NCBI RefSeq assembly: GCF_913773725.1
Contig: NZ_CAJYGK010000019.1
Coordinates: forward strand, 1 to 58,879
Direction: 5' to 3'
Length of the DNA stretch: 58,879 bases
DNA from: an uncultured Aquabacterium sp.
Lineage (GTDB): Bacteria > Pseudomonadota > Gammaproteobacteria > Burkholderiales > Burkholderiaceae_C
Each line of letters opens with the position of its first letter. Position 1 is the stretch's first letter. Of this stretch, positions 1-8,653 are shown piece after piece. A program made the translations under genes and the position numbers. The notes under the pieces were generated by a model. The model had not been told where the DNA came from and did no database searches. It worked only from the letters and a program-made list of their open reading frames with translations.

Positions 1-298
1 CATCCCGGGCCGTGGCCTGGATATGTCCGTCCGCGCTGGGACAGATCCACACCTCGGTGTAAGCGGGCGGAATGGCCAGTGAGCGGATCCGCGCCAGGGT
101 CGCGCGGTCTTCCTGCCTTTTGTCCGACAACCAATGCCCGTCGGGCGCCCGATAGGCAAAGCCCTTGCCCTTGCGCATGCGGCGGATGCCGGGATCGTGG
201 TCATCGACATACCGCAGGGAGGCGGCTTCGGCGGCCTCTCGGGCCACCGCCTGAACGCCGGCGGCGTCAACCGCGGACGGGAAGTCGCTCCGCGGCAC
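1..298 (-). CDS. DNA topoisomerase IB, N-terminal fragment (runs off the window)
   Basis: The gene is read leftwards and its 3' part lies outside the window. The visible 99 residues include the stretch LRYVDDHDPGIRRMRKGKGF and then ATLARIRSLAIPPAYTEVWI and GHIQATARD, which is the typical N-terminal signature of bacterial (poxvirus-like) type IB topoisomerases. These enzymes relax supercoils through a tyrosine-linked nick; the catalytic domain is not visible. I chose the GTG at 298, which leaves about 28 residues before the conserved block, as is usual; no strong ribosome site precedes it, so the start is uncertain. It overlaps the end of the DUF4142 gene by 32 bases, suggesting co-transcription. 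Confidence 0.85.
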   Translation of the reverse strand, partial: MPRSDFPSAVDAAGVQAVAREAAEAASLRYVDDHDPGIRRMRKGKGFAYRAPDGHWLSDKRQEDRATLARIRSLAIPPAYTEVWICPSADGHIQATARD

Positions 299-1058
299 TG
301 AGGTGGGCCCGCAAGGTGGGCAGCGCGGCCAGCACGAAGCTGCGCACCTGCGCGTCGCGTGTCTCTCGCCCGGTCCGCTCGAACAGGGCCACTGTGTCCT
401 GTTGAACCCGTGTGCCGGCAACGAGCACAAACTGCCGGTCGAACTCACCATCGGCCGTGCGTGCCAGCTCATCGACGATGCGTTGACGGGGCTCGGACAG
501 CGTCGTGGGAACCGGTACACCCAGTTGTCGGGCCAGTTGCTGCAGCTGACGGTTCATCGCAGTCTGGTCGGACACCAGCAGGGCCGCGTAAGAACGCACC
601 ACGGAGTTGCCAGCACGGTCCACGCCGAGTTGCCCGACCCGGATGTCGAACAGGCCTGCCTCGATGGCCTGCGTGACGAAGGCCAGCTCGGTGGCTGTGA
701 GCGCCGACGCGGGGCTCGCCTGTCCACCCGCTGGCACACCGGCCCCGGGTGGCGCCCCCGCGACCACCGCATCGGGGGCGACACTGGCCATCGGTGCAGG
801 ATCGACCTGGCCCGTCAACGGCCTGCCGAGATCGGTCCCGGGGGCCATCGGGGCCGCAGCCCCGTAGGGCGTGCTGCCCGCACCCGAACCGGACAGCGGA
901 GACGGTGGATTCGGAGGGGCAGCGGGTTCCGCATGGACCGGCATGGCGTCCGCCACCGGCCGGGGCTGTGCCCGTTCACGGTCACAGGCTGCCAGCCCAC
1001 CCAGAGCCACCAGCGCCACGGGCCATGCACGACCTGGCCATACCGCCCTCATTTTCAT
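267..1058 (-). CDS. DUF4142 lipoprotein
   Basis: Encodes 263 residues. A hydrophobic signal ends in a lipobox (GLAAC, about residues 17-21), then comes a proline/glycine/alanine-rich linker to about residue 110. The C-terminal 140 residues are a helical DUF4142 domain, with motifs such as FVTQAIEAGLFDIRVGQLG and a later EFDRQFV segment. DUF4142 proteins are ferritin-like helical secreted proteins common in stress-associated gene sets; no biochemical function is established. The preceding gene (permease, ending at 1187) is 128 bases upstream on the same strand, and no sigma-54 element lies in that gap, so it may be transcribed from the permease promoter. Confidence 0.85.
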   Translation of the reverse strand: MKMRAVWPGRAWPVALVALGGLAACDRERAQPRPVADAMPVHAEPAAPPNPPSPLSGSGAGSTPYGAAAPMAPGTDLGRPLTGQVDPAPMASVAPDAVVAGAPPGAGVPAGGQASPASALTATELAFVTQAIEAGLFDIRVGQLGVDRAGNSVVRSYAALLVSDQTAMNRQLQQLARQLGVPVPTTLSEPRQRIVDELARTADGEFDRQFVLVAGTRVQQDTVALFERTGRETRDAQVRSFVLAALPTLRAHLSAAERLPVRG

Positions 1059-1186
1059 GCTCGCCACCTCACGCTTGCTGACGGATGCACCTCGAGCCTG
1101 GCTGCGCCTGCTGCAGCGACCGGTGCCTCGTTGAGGCCTTGTCGGCAGATCGCGTGCCCGCTGCCCCCTTGCGGCAGGGTCGCAAC

Positions 1187-2398
1187 TCAGCGCATCCCAC
1201 CCCGGCGGGGTACTCCGGCGCCGGCGCGGGCCACCCGCCGTTCCCGCGCGGCCAGCAGCACATGAAGGCTCGGCGCTTCCGTACGCCCGCCTTCCAGGTA
1301 ATGGCAGACGTGCCGCAAGGACCGCCGGCGCTGGCACAGGCACCGGAATCCCAGCAGCAACGGCACGGCCACCAGCGTACCGGCAAAGCCCCAGACCCAG
1401 CCCCACAACATCACCGACAGGAAGACGGACAGGGGACTCAGCCTCAGCCGATGGCCCATGACCACCGGAGACACCACATTGGCCTCTACGGCATGCGCAG
1501 CCAGAAAGATCGCTGCGGGCATCAGCATCGCCCATCCCGTTCCGAAGCTCATGCTGCCAGCGAGCAGCAGCAGGCCCGTCACCAGCGCCGGCCCCAGGTA
1601 AGGGATGAAGTTGAGCACCGCCACGATCGTCGCCCACAACACCGGATTGGGCATGCCAATCAGGGCCAGCGCGGCGCCGGTGACGATGCCCAGTCCAAGG
1701 TTGATAAGCCCCATGGTGCCCAGAAAGAGCCCGATCTCGTGACGGGCCTGACGGATGCCGGACAACAGCAAGGCGCGGGATCGGGGCCGGCGAACCACCT
1801 CGACCGTCCGGGACAGCAGCCAGGATTGCGAGGCCAGCAGAAAGTACAGCAGGATGACGGTGGCCGAGGCCGACAGCGCCAGGTGCACAGCCTGACCCAC
1901 GATGATGCGGGTGAAGAGCAGCCCTTCCGAGGCCAGCTTGTCCCGGATCGAGTCCGCCCCCGAGGAGGACGCCACGGGCTCGACCCCCGACGGGACCGCA
2001 GGCGGAATTGCCGACGCCCCGCGAACAGGTGTCAGCAGGGCGGCTCGCAGGCGCTCGATGGTCTCGAGCATCTGCTGCACGGTGGTCGGGGCCCGCTCTG
2101 CCCACTGCGCCGCAGGGCTGGCGAGCGTGCTGCCGAGGGCCACCACACCGGCCAGCAACACCGTAACCACGATGCCAGCGCCCCATGCGGGACGTATCCC
2201 CCATCGAGCCAGTCGGTCTACCGGCCCGCTGAGCACGAACATCAGAGCCACGGCCACCACGATCGGCACGAGGATGGCGGCCGCCTCACGCAACAGCACG
2301 AGTGCAAGCAGGAGCCCGAGCAACCGCGTCACCCCTGCGCTGCCCACCGTGGCGGCGGCGTCACGTGGTGGCCGGGCCAGGGCGATGACCGATGCCAT
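1187..2398 (-). CDS. AI-2E/PerM family membrane permease
   Basis: About 403 residues with the AI-2E (PerM) family layout: hydrophobic pairs near the N-terminus (TRLLGLLLALVLL, ILVPIVVAVALMFVLSG), a soluble middle region, then several helices in the C-terminal half with the family motif NFIPYLGP. Family members are proposed exporters or sodium/proton antiporters; the substrate here is unknown. Upstream in-frame ATGs exist at 2446 and 2527, but a consensus sigma-54 promoter at 2458-2472 would start transcription near 2446, so the ATG at 2398 is the best start. It is divergent from the YihY gene. Confidence 0.8.
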   Translation of the reverse strand: MASVIALARPPRDAAATVGSAGVTRLLGLLLALVLLREAAAILVPIVVAVALMFVLSGPVDRLARWGIRPAWGAGIVVTVLLAGVVALGSTLASPAAQWAERAPTTVQQMLETIERLRAALLTPVRGASAIPPAVPSGVEPVASSSGADSIRDKLASEGLLFTRIIVGQAVHLALSASATVILLYFLLASQSWLLSRTVEVVRRPRSRALLLSGIRQARHEIGLFLGTMGLINLGLGIVTGAALALIGMPNPVLWATIVAVLNFIPYLGPALVTGLLLLAGSMSFGTGWAMLMPAAIFLAAHAVEANVVSPVVMGHRLRLSPLSVFLSVMLWGWVWGFAGTLVAVPLLLGFRCLCQRRRSLRHVCHYLEGGRTEAPSLHVLLAARERRVARAGAGVPRRGGMR

Positions 2399-2457
2399 GC
2401 GGCCCGTGGGCCGATCCGGATGGGGCGAAGGCGTCTGCGGATCCATGCCCCGGGAAG

Positions 2458-2472
2458 GCAAGCGCCGTGCCC
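2458..2472 (-). promoter_or_regulatory. sigma-54 promoter of the permease gene
   Basis: On the minus strand this reads GGGCACGGCGCTTGC: -24 GGCACG, four bases, -12 TTGC, with exact GG-N10-GC spacing. It lies about 60 bases before the permease ATG at 2398 and decides that start. Confidence 0.75.
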
Positions 2473-2477
2473 ATGGC

Positions 2478-2492
2478 GGGCGCACCACTTGC
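2478..2492 (+). promoter_or_regulatory. possible sigma-54 promoter of the YihY gene
   Basis: Reads GGGCGCACCACTTGC, with correct GG-N10-GC spacing and a perfect -12 TTGC, but a weak -24 (GGCGCA). It is 34 bases before the YihY ATG and back to back with the permease promoter. Confidence 0.45.
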
Positions 2493-2525
2493 CGCAAGCG
2501 CGTGCCCTTTGATCCGGAGCACCGC

Positions 2526-3437
2526 ATGACATCAGGCCCTCCCCTTCCTACCGCCGTTCAGCGCGCCCTGCGCCTGCTGCCCGCACCCTTGCAGCCTCCG
2601 CTCGCCTTACTGGTCCGTGCGGGCATCCGGTGGGTCGACGACGGGGCCCCCCAACTGGGCGCTGCCATCGCCTTCTACACGATGTTTGCCATGGCCCCCT
2701 TGCTGCTCATCGCCATCTCGGTGGCGGGCGCGGTGTTCGGGGTCGAAGCGGCGCGCGGCCAGATTGTCCAGGAAATCCAGGGGGTCGTCGGTCAGGACGC
2801 GGCGCGCAGCATCGAGGCCATGATCGAGTCGGCCTGGCGGCATCCCGACGGCCTCCGCGCCGCGGGCGTGGGGGTGTTGACGCTTCTGCTCGGAGCCACC
2901 GGCGTGTTCACCGAATTACGCAGGGCCCTGAACCGCATCATGCATGTCACGCCAGATCCCTCGGCCCTCGGCGCCCTGGTCAAGGCCCGTATCACAGGCC
3001 TGGCACTGGTACTGGGATTCGGCTTTCTGTCGATCGTGTCACTGCTGCTGAGTGCGGCGCTGCAGGCCTTCAGTGCGATGGTGCCCATGGCGTCCCTCGG
3101 AGTGCTGCTGCGCCTGCTGGAGTTCGTGGTGTCCACCGGCGTGCTGGGCCTGGCCTTCGGCGCCCTGCTGAGGTGGGTGCCCGACAAGCCGCCGCGCTGG
3201 GGGGCGGTGTGGGCGGGTTCGATCAGTTGCGCGCTGATGTTCAGCCTGGGCAAGTACCTGATCGGTTTGTATCTGTCTCGGGCCAGCGTCGCCTCCAGCT
3301 ATGGTGCGGCGGGCTCTTTCGTCGTTGTCATGCTCTGGGTGTACTACACCGGGCAGATCCTGCTCTTCGGTGCCGCCGTGACGGCCGACTGCAGCGAAGT
3401 CAAAGGCCCGGCGGCCCCTGCCTCACCAGAGGCATGA
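2526..3437 (+). CDS. YihY/BrkB family inner-membrane protein
   Basis: Encodes 303 residues. The family signature FYTMFAMAPLLLIAISVAG is near residue 55, followed by further hydrophobic helices, and the conserved YGAAGSFVVVMLWVYYTGQILLFGA block is near the end: the six-helix YihY (formerly RNase BN/BrkB) fold. Function is unresolved; roles in envelope stress and serum resistance have been suggested for relatives. The ATG at 2526 is preferred because the conserved region begins soon after it and a possible promoter sits at 2478. It converges on the BON-domain gene. Confidence 0.85.
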   Translation: MTSGPPLPTAVQRALRLLPAPLQPPLALLVRAGIRWVDDGAPQLGAAIAFYTMFAMAPLLLIAISVAGAVFGVEAARGQIVQEIQGVVGQDAARSIEAMIESAWRHPDGLRAAGVGVLTLLLGATGVFTELRRALNRIMHVTPDPSALGALVKARITGLALVLGFGFLSIVSLLLSAALQAFSAMVPMASLGVLLRLLEFVVSTGVLGLAFGALLRWVPDKPPRWGAVWAGSISCALMFSLGKYLIGLYLSRASVASSYGAAGSFVVVMLWVYYTGQILLFGAAVTADCSEVKGPAAPASPEA

Positions 3438-3455
3438 AGCAGCCGGGCCGGGGCA

Positions 3456-3779
3456 TCACTTGTCCGTCGCGGACCGGATCACGATGTTGTTGCGCACGCT
3501 CTTCACGTCGGGCGTGTTGAGCGCGATCTGGCCGGCACGGGCCTTCTCATCCGCGTTCGATGCAAAGCCGGAGAGCTGCACTTCGCCCTTCAGGGTTTCG
3601 ACGCTGATGCGCATGGCGCTGACCTGCTTGTCTTCCGCAAACTTGGCCTTCACGCGGGCGGTGATGGTCGCGTCGTCGACATACTGACCCACGGTGCTCT
3701 GACCGCTGGTCACGGCGCAGGCGCCAAGCGAAAAAACGGAAGCCATGGCCAGGGCCGAGGCAGCAAGCAACTTGTTCAT
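3456..3779 (-). CDS. BON-domain lipoprotein
   Basis: Encodes 107 residues: a signal peptide ending in lipobox LGAC (about residue 20), then one BON domain (DDATITARVKAKFAED, a VKGEVQLSG-like strand, and DVKSVRNNIVI). BON domains bind phospholipid or peptidoglycan-associated structures; OsmY and Kbp are relatives induced by osmotic and stationary-phase stress. The ATG at 3779 is set by a good AGGAG Shine-Dalgarno (revcomp of 3780-3789) and the signal peptide. A sigma-54-like element lies 80 bases upstream. Probably periplasmic or outer-membrane anchored. Confidence 0.88.
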   Translation of the reverse strand: MNKLLAASALAMASVFSLGACAVTSGQSTVGQYVDDATITARVKAKFAEDKQVSAMRISVETLKGEVQLSGFASNADEKARAGQIALNTPDVKSVRNNIVIRSATDK

Positions 3780-3858
3780 GGTGAGCTCCTTGTTGATTGA
3801 GAAAGACGTGGCGTCCACGGTCTGATGGGTTCAGCTCGACGCCAGCGACCAGAACAGG

Positions 3859-3873
3859 GCAAACAGCAGGCCT
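3859..3873 (-). promoter_or_regulatory. possible sigma-54 promoter of the BON gene
   Basis: Minus-strand AGGCCTGCTGTTTGC, with GG-N10-GC spacing and perfect TTGC but a -24 of GGCCTG. Directly upstream is TTCAGGGGGG, the same element at the same distance as in front of the hemerythrin gene promoter (10581-10595). Confidence 0.5.
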
Positions 3874-3895
3874 ACCCCCCTGAAAAGCGGGGGGT
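3874..3895. repeat. 7-bp inverted repeat, ACCCCCC/GGGGGGT
   Basis: ACCCCCC and GGGGGGT flank an 8-base loop. It lies just past the end of the GT4 gene (stop at 3911) and abuts the BON promoter, so it could be a terminator for the glycosyltransferase operon, an activator site, or both. No T-run follows. Confidence 0.5.
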
Positions 3896-3910
3896 CTCGC
3901 GGGCCATCGC

Positions 3911-5086
3911 CTAGCCTGCTGCGGCTTTTCCGGTGTCGCCGGCCATCACGGCACTGACCCGTCTGGCATCGCCACCTCGCTGAGCCAGCTTGCGCAGCAG
4001 TTGCGCCGTGAGGGTCACCCCTTGATCCAGGGAGAACTGGCTCACGATGCGATCTCGCGCCATCTGGCCAGTTCGCTGAGCCACCTGCGGCTGATGCAAC
4101 AGGCTCACCAGTTGAGCGGCCATCGCATCGTGATCGCCGTCCCCGATAAGCCAGCCACTCATCCCCTGCTGGACCAGGTCGGGCACCCCACCCACACGCG
4201 TCGCAATCACGGGCAGGCCGCACGACATCGCTTCCAGCAAGGCCAGTGGCATCGCTTCGGAACGGGAGGCCGACACGACGAAGTCCAGCTCTGCGTACAC
4301 CGCCACCATGTCTTGACAAAGCCCCGCGAAATGGACCCGTTGCTCGAGCCCGAAGCGAGCGATCTGCTGCTGCAGCTCGGCCCGCAAAGGCCCTTCGCCC
4401 ACCAGCACGAAATGCACATCCGGCGCCGTGGCGTGCACGGCCAGGGCTGCGCGCAGGAAGACGTCCGGCCCCTTCTCGGGCGAAAGACGTCCGACCTGTC
4501 CCACCAGCACGGCATCCTCCGGGATGCCAAGGCGCTGTCGCAACAGGCCCCGCCGCTCACGGTGCGGGGTGAACAGGGTCGTGTCGGCGCCATTGGGAAT
4601 CAGGTTGACCTGGGATGGCGGCACACCCAGCCCCAAGGCGTGCAGGTAAGTCTGTCTGCACACCACGCTGAAGTGCGTGGCGGCAGCGCGGTGGACCTCC
4701 AGATCCAGCGTGCTGAGTTGCCTGCCGTGGATCGTGGTCAGCACCGGCTTGCCGCAGAGCTTGCCCACCAGGCCCGCCAACAGGTGTGCATTCGGCAGAT
4801 GGGCATGCAACACGTCCACGGCTTGGGCCTTGACCAGCGCACACACCGTCTGGATCGCGCTCCATGGTGGGTTGTCCGGCATCGCGGTGACGTACACCTC
4901 GACGCCCAGCGACCGAAGCTGCTCGGACAGCTCGTTCTCGCAGGGGCAGAGCACGGTGACACCAAACTGATCCGGCGGCAACCTGGCAATGAGGCGGGCC
5001 ACGCATGTTTCCATGCCGCCGACGATCGCATTGCCCAGCACTTCGAGGACCTGAATGCGTTGGGATGGAGACTGCACGCTGGCCAT
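3911..5086 (-). CDS. glycosyltransferase family 4
   Basis: Encodes 391 residues with the two-Rossmann GT-B layout of family 4. The N-terminal acceptor domain has the NAIVGGMETCVARL stretch; the donor-binding half has GRLSPEKGPDVFL and the E-x7-E motif in EAMPLALLEAMSCGLPVIA. It should transfer a sugar from a nucleotide sugar onto a glycan or lipid at the cytoplasmic side of the membrane; donor and acceptor cannot be named. The ATG at 5086 is preferred to longer alternatives because homology starts right after it. It is the last gene of a minus-strand series (hemerythrin, hydrolase, fusion, amidohydrolase), 31 bases behind the amidohydrolase. Confidence 0.88.
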   Translation of the reverse strand: MASVQSPSQRIQVLEVLGNAIVGGMETCVARLIARLPPDQFGVTVLCPCENELSEQLRSLGVEVYVTAMPDNPPWSAIQTVCALVKAQAVDVLHAHLPNAHLLAGLVGKLCGKPVLTTIHGRQLSTLDLEVHRAAATHFSVVCRQTYLHALGLGVPPSQVNLIPNGADTTLFTPHRERRGLLRQRLGIPEDAVLVGQVGRLSPEKGPDVFLRAALAVHATAPDVHFVLVGEGPLRAELQQQIARFGLEQRVHFAGLCQDMVAVYAELDFVVSASRSEAMPLALLEAMSCGLPVIATRVGGVPDLVQQGMSGWLIGDGDHDAMAAQLVSLLHQPQVAQRTGQMARDRIVSQFSLDQGVTLTAQLLRKLAQRGGDARRVSAVMAGDTGKAAAG

Positions 5087-5117
5087 GTTGGATCCGGTTG
5101 GGGTGAAAGGGGGGCGC

Positions 5118-6080
5118 TCAGCAGCACCGCGGCACGAGGCGCAAAGGCCGACCGACCGAGGCCAGATGCGGCCCGTCCGGGTCATCAAGCCGATCGATCT
5201 CGGGCCAGCCCGTCAGCCGCACCGAGGAGGTTGCTCGCGTGCGCGACTGCCCGTTCGGCCCCCGCGGCGTCGGGCAGTGCCGGCCAAGCCAGGCCGCCGC
5301 CGTGCCCGACCAGATGCGTTCCCTGGCAGGCTCGTCCAGTTGGAGCGCAGACATCAGGTCCACCACCCACTGCCGTCGCTCGGCCAGATGGCCTCCCGAA
5401 CAAGGCAGAAAGCAATCACTGCCGAATTGCAGCAGCCCCGGGCCGAGCACGTCGATGGCCCTGCGCAGCACCTCGAGGCGATAAGGCGGGGGCGGCCCGA
5501 ACGAGATGTCGAAGCGGAAGGCCACCTGGTCTGGCGGCACGCCATTGATCAGGTCGATGAGTCCGACGGCAATGGCCTCGTCCGTCCACGGCCATCCCAG
5601 GTGCGCGAGCGTCACACGCAGCCCGGGATGGGCACGCAGCGCTTCGAAAAAGGCGGGCCGGCAGTAGCGCCCCGACCGACCGTCGATGAAGATGCCACTG
5701 TGACACAGCACCGGCATGTCGAGCTCGCACGCGGTGGCGAACACAGGCTGAACGGCCTCGTCATACGGATACCATCCGGTGGGAACAAGCTTGACGCCGG
5801 CGAGACCCTCCACCTCACGGGCCCGGCGCAGATCCTGTGCGGCATCGGGCGACCTCGGGTCCACCACCGCCAGCCCGACCAACCGATCGGGATGCGCCCT
5901 GACAAGGCGCCCGAGATGGGCATGGCCGCGCCGAAGCGAGGCCGGATCGTCCAGGCTGTAGCCGGGGCTGAGAAACGGCGCGAGCAGCACGCCCACATCG
6001 ATGCCCGCCTCGTCGAGCGCCTGAACCACGCCGTCGGCGTCTTCATCGCCGGTGCAGTGAATGTGCGCGTCGATGATCAT
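5118..6080 (-). CDS. amidohydrolase (TIM-barrel metal-dependent hydrolase)
   Basis: Encodes 320 residues. It begins MIIDAHIHC, the first metal-binding strand of the amidohydrolase-2 (COG2159) family, and continues with a histidine in PVLCHSGIF, one in VTLAHLGWPW and an aspartate in LQFGSDCFLP, giving the expected His/His/His/Asp metal ligands. Relatives are decarboxylases or hydrolases of small acids; the substrate here is unknown. The start is fixed by a TGATG overlap with the fusion gene stop at 6080, so the two are translationally coupled. About 45 C-terminal residues after the barrel look non-conserved. Its presence among sugar genes suggests glycan or metabolite processing, which is inference. 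Confidence 0.82.
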   Translation of the reverse strand: MIIDAHIHCTGDEDADGVVQALDEAGIDVGVLLAPFLSPGYSLDDPASLRRGHAHLGRLVRAHPDRLVGLAVVDPRSPDAAQDLRRAREVEGLAGVKLVPTGWYPYDEAVQPVFATACELDMPVLCHSGIFIDGRSGRYCRPAFFEALRAHPGLRVTLAHLGWPWTDEAIAVGLIDLINGVPPDQVAFRFDISFGPPPPYRLEVLRRAIDVLGPGLLQFGSDCFLPCSGGHLAERRQWVVDLMSALQLDEPARERIWSGTAAAWLGRHCPTPRGPNGQSRTRATSSVRLTGWPEIDRLDDPDGPHLASVGRPLRLVPRCC

Positions 6081-8653
6081 CACACCGCCTTCGCGAGGGC
6101 CGGAGGCGTCGCGGCCAAGGCCTGCTCCGCAGCGCGACGGCCGGCCACGAAGGCATGGTCCGAGTTGTAGTAGGCCCACTCGCTGTAACGCCCGGCCAGG
6201 ATGATGCCTGCCGAAGCAAGCCAGCTCCGGATGCACTCGACATGGGCTGCACGGGCGTGGTCGTACACCACGTACGCGCACGGCATGTCCACCTGGTTGG
6301 CCGTGATCAGGGTGTCGTCCTCACGCAGCATGCCCACACGGCGGCAATCGGCCACGACGCGGTCGATCAGGGCCTGGCCGTCGCAAGGCAGGGGCTTGCC
6401 AGGACCATAGGTGATCTCGCACGTGAGGCCGAAGCCGCCCGGAGGATTGCAGTGCGGGCTGGCATTGCCCTGCACGAAGATGCGGTGGAACACCGTGTCT
6501 TCCGGGTAGTAGATCCAGTGCTTGTCGGTCAGGGCCTCCCGCGCCACCCCGAGGTTCACGCAACGCACCGATACATGGCGCAAGGCCCGGGCCGCAGCCC
6601 GCACCGACTCCGGGGCCTCCTCGCCGCAGGCGGCCACCAACTGGGGCAGCGGCATCGTGCTGATCAAGGTATCGAAGCGGACCGTGCGGCCGTCATCCAG
6701 CCGCACCGTCTTCTCACGCGGAGACAGGTGCACCACCCCCGTGTTCAAGGCCAGTTCCGTCTCACCCAGATGCGGCAAGAAGGCGTTCATCAAGGCCTGA
6801 AAGCCACCACGCAGCGGGTAGCCGAAGCGGGCGTTCGGCCCCATCGGGGTCGGCATGGGCTCCAGGGCACCCTCGATCATCTGTTCGAGGTCGGGCAACG
6901 GCACGCGCCCGCCCAGCCAGGATGTTTCCATCTCCTCCAACGGAACGGCCCAGAGCTTCTCGTTGTAAGGCACGGCAAAGTGCCGGGCAATGCCAGCGCC
7001 CCATACCTGATGGATGAAGGCCTTGAAGTCCCGCGGCGGGGTTCGCAGCGGCGGTGCACCCTCGCCCTTCAAGGGACCGAATCGCGCCTCGATGGCTCCC
7101 ACGAGACACTCCTTCAGCACGTCGGCCGGCAAGCCGTACAGCGAGCCCTGGAAGGGATAGCGGGTGTGAACGCCCTTGCTGTAGATCCACGCTTCCCGCT
7201 GCTGCCAGTGCAGGTTGTCCCCCAGCAGCTTGTCGTACAGCGCCAGAACCTCCGGATCGGTCGAGAACATGATGTGGCCGGCGTAATCGAAGGTGAAGCC
7301 ATGATCCTCGATGGAGCGACACCACCCGCCCACCGTGCCCTCGCGCTCGATGAGCAGCGTGTCCGATCCACGCGCATCCCGGCCAAGATGGTAGGCCGCA
7401 GACAACCCGGTCGGCCCGGCCCCGATCACCACATGCCGCACCGCACGGGGCGCCGTACCGGTCGAGGCCGTCGCCGTGCCGACATGCCGCACGGAAGCCT
7501 CGTCCGGCTGGACGAAAGAAGAGACGTCCTGCCCGCGTGGCGGCAGGTCGGCAAGCGCCTGCTCGATCGTCTCTGCCGCCTGATCCCACGAAAAGCGCGA
7601 CACCGTGGCCAACCGGTCTGCCTGGCGCTGCGCCTGCTGGATCGGCCCCTCGCTCAGCAGCCGCTCGCACGCCTCGACAAAGGCCGCGGTGTCGCTGGCC
7701 ACCTCGACGACATCCCCGTACATCGACACCACATCGGGCACGGGCGTGCTGACCACCGGCTTGTCGGCGGCCAGGTACTCCAGCGTCTTCGTGGGACTGA
7801 TGAACCGTGTGGCCTCGTTCAACGCGAAGGGCAGCAGGCAGACATCCCACTGCGCCACGATCTGAGGCAGCAGATCGTAAGGCTGAGGGCCCATCCAATG
7901 GATGTTCGGCGCCTGGGGCAGGCTGGCAGGATCGATTTTCACGACCGGGCCGACCATCACGACATGCCAGTCGGGACGGGACTCGGCCAAAGCCCTGAGC
8001 AAGGCCGTGTGCAGGCGTTCGTCGATGACGCCGATGAAGCCGAGGCGAGGATGAGGCACATCCTGCAGCAGCGCTTCGGCACGTGCCACCCGGTCCTCGT
8101 GGGCCAGGGCATACGCGGGGGCATAGTGGCGCGCATCGACGGCGCTGGGCAGGCACAGCACCCGCGGGTGGTGGTGGCGCCGAGCCGCATACAGACTGGG
8201 CCCCCCCGTGAGAACGAGGTCGGCGCACTTCATCAATGCTGCCTCACGCTGCTGCATCTGCCGCGGTGCCCCCAGAAAGGCCGAGAGTTCGTCCATGCAG
8301 TCGTACACCACGGTGCGCGGCCTCAGGCCGCTGGCGAGTGGCAGCGCCATGGGCGTATAGAACCACAGCGTGGGCGCCTCGCCACCAATCGCACGCAGCG
8401 CGGGCTCCAGCAGTGGGCGCAGCACGGGCAACTGGTCGTCGTGAAAGCCCGGTGCGTCCACCGGGCTGTGTGGCCGCCACACCTCGATGTGATCGCTGAT
8501 GCGCAGGGTTTCGAGCCGGGCCGGACCTTCGCCCACCACGGGCTCCTCGATGTAGACCACACGGCGGTCGCGCGCCAGCCTCGTCAGGAGGTGCTGGGGC
8601 CGCTGGTAGACGAAATGCCAGCGCAGATGCGAGAAGACGATCAGGGTATCCAT
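6080..8653 (-). CDS. fusion protein: glycosyltransferase + FAD-dependent amine oxidase/UDP-galactopyranose mutase-like enzyme
   Basis: One 857-residue frame. Residues 1 to about 385 are a GT-B glycosyltransferase of the type starting IVFSHLRWHFVYQRPQHLL, with a donor half containing FISPTKTLEYLAADKPVVST. Residues from about 405 are a separate flavoenzyme: Rossmann motif VIGAGPTGLSAAYHLG, then GGWCRS, DYAGHIMF, NEKLWAVPLEEM and a C-terminal LAGRYSEWAYYNSDHA flavin-binding block, typical of the COG1232/UDP-galactopyranose-mutase-like group. The ATG at 8653 has an AGGA site and overlaps the hydrolase gene by 13 bases. The enzyme probably isomerises or oxidises a nucleotide or lipid sugar that the attached transferase uses; this is inference. 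Confidence 0.87.
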   Translation of the reverse strand: MDTLIVFSHLRWHFVYQRPQHLLTRLARDRRVVYIEEPVVGEGPARLETLRISDHIEVWRPHSPVDAPGFHDDQLPVLRPLLEPALRAIGGEAPTLWFYTPMALPLASGLRPRTVVYDCMDELSAFLGAPRQMQQREAALMKCADLVLTGGPSLYAARRHHHPRVLCLPSAVDARHYAPAYALAHEDRVARAEALLQDVPHPRLGFIGVIDERLHTALLRALAESRPDWHVVMVGPVVKIDPASLPQAPNIHWMGPQPYDLLPQIVAQWDVCLLPFALNEATRFISPTKTLEYLAADKPVVSTPVPDVVSMYGDVVEVASDTAAFVEACERLLSEGPIQQAQRQADRLATVSRFSWDQAAETIEQALADLPPRGQDVSSFVQPDEASVRHVGTATASTGTAPRAVRHVVIGAGPTGLSAAYHLGRDARGSDTLLIEREGTVGGWCRSIEDHGFTFDYAGHIMFSTDPEVLALYDKLLGDNLHWQQREAWIYSKGVHTRYPFQGSLYGLPADVLKECLVGAIEARFGPLKGEGAPPLRTPPRDFKAFIHQVWGAGIARHFAVPYNEKLWAVPLEEMETSWLGGRVPLPDLEQMIEGALEPMPTPMGPNARFGYPLRGGFQALMNAFLPHLGETELALNTGVVHLSPREKTVRLDDGRTVRFDTLISTMPLPQLVAACGEEAPESVRAAARALRHVSVRCVNLGVAREALTDKHWIYYPEDTVFHRIFVQGNASPHCNPPGGFGLTCEITYGPGKPLPCDGQALIDRVVADCRRVGMLREDDTLITANQVDMPCAYVVYDHARAAHVECIRSWLASAGIILAGRYSEWAYYNSDHAFVAGRRAAEQALAATPPALAKAV

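Noticed and set aside
1059-1186. A sigma-54 element for the DUF4142 gene
   Set aside because: The nearest GG/GC pairs are off by one or two bases; the gene may be read from the permease promoter.
1085-2512. Long plus-strand frame opposite the permease gene
   Set aside because: Its translation is Gln/His/Arg-rich with no domain, as expected for an antisense shadow in GC-rich DNA; the minus-strand frame has clear membrane helices.
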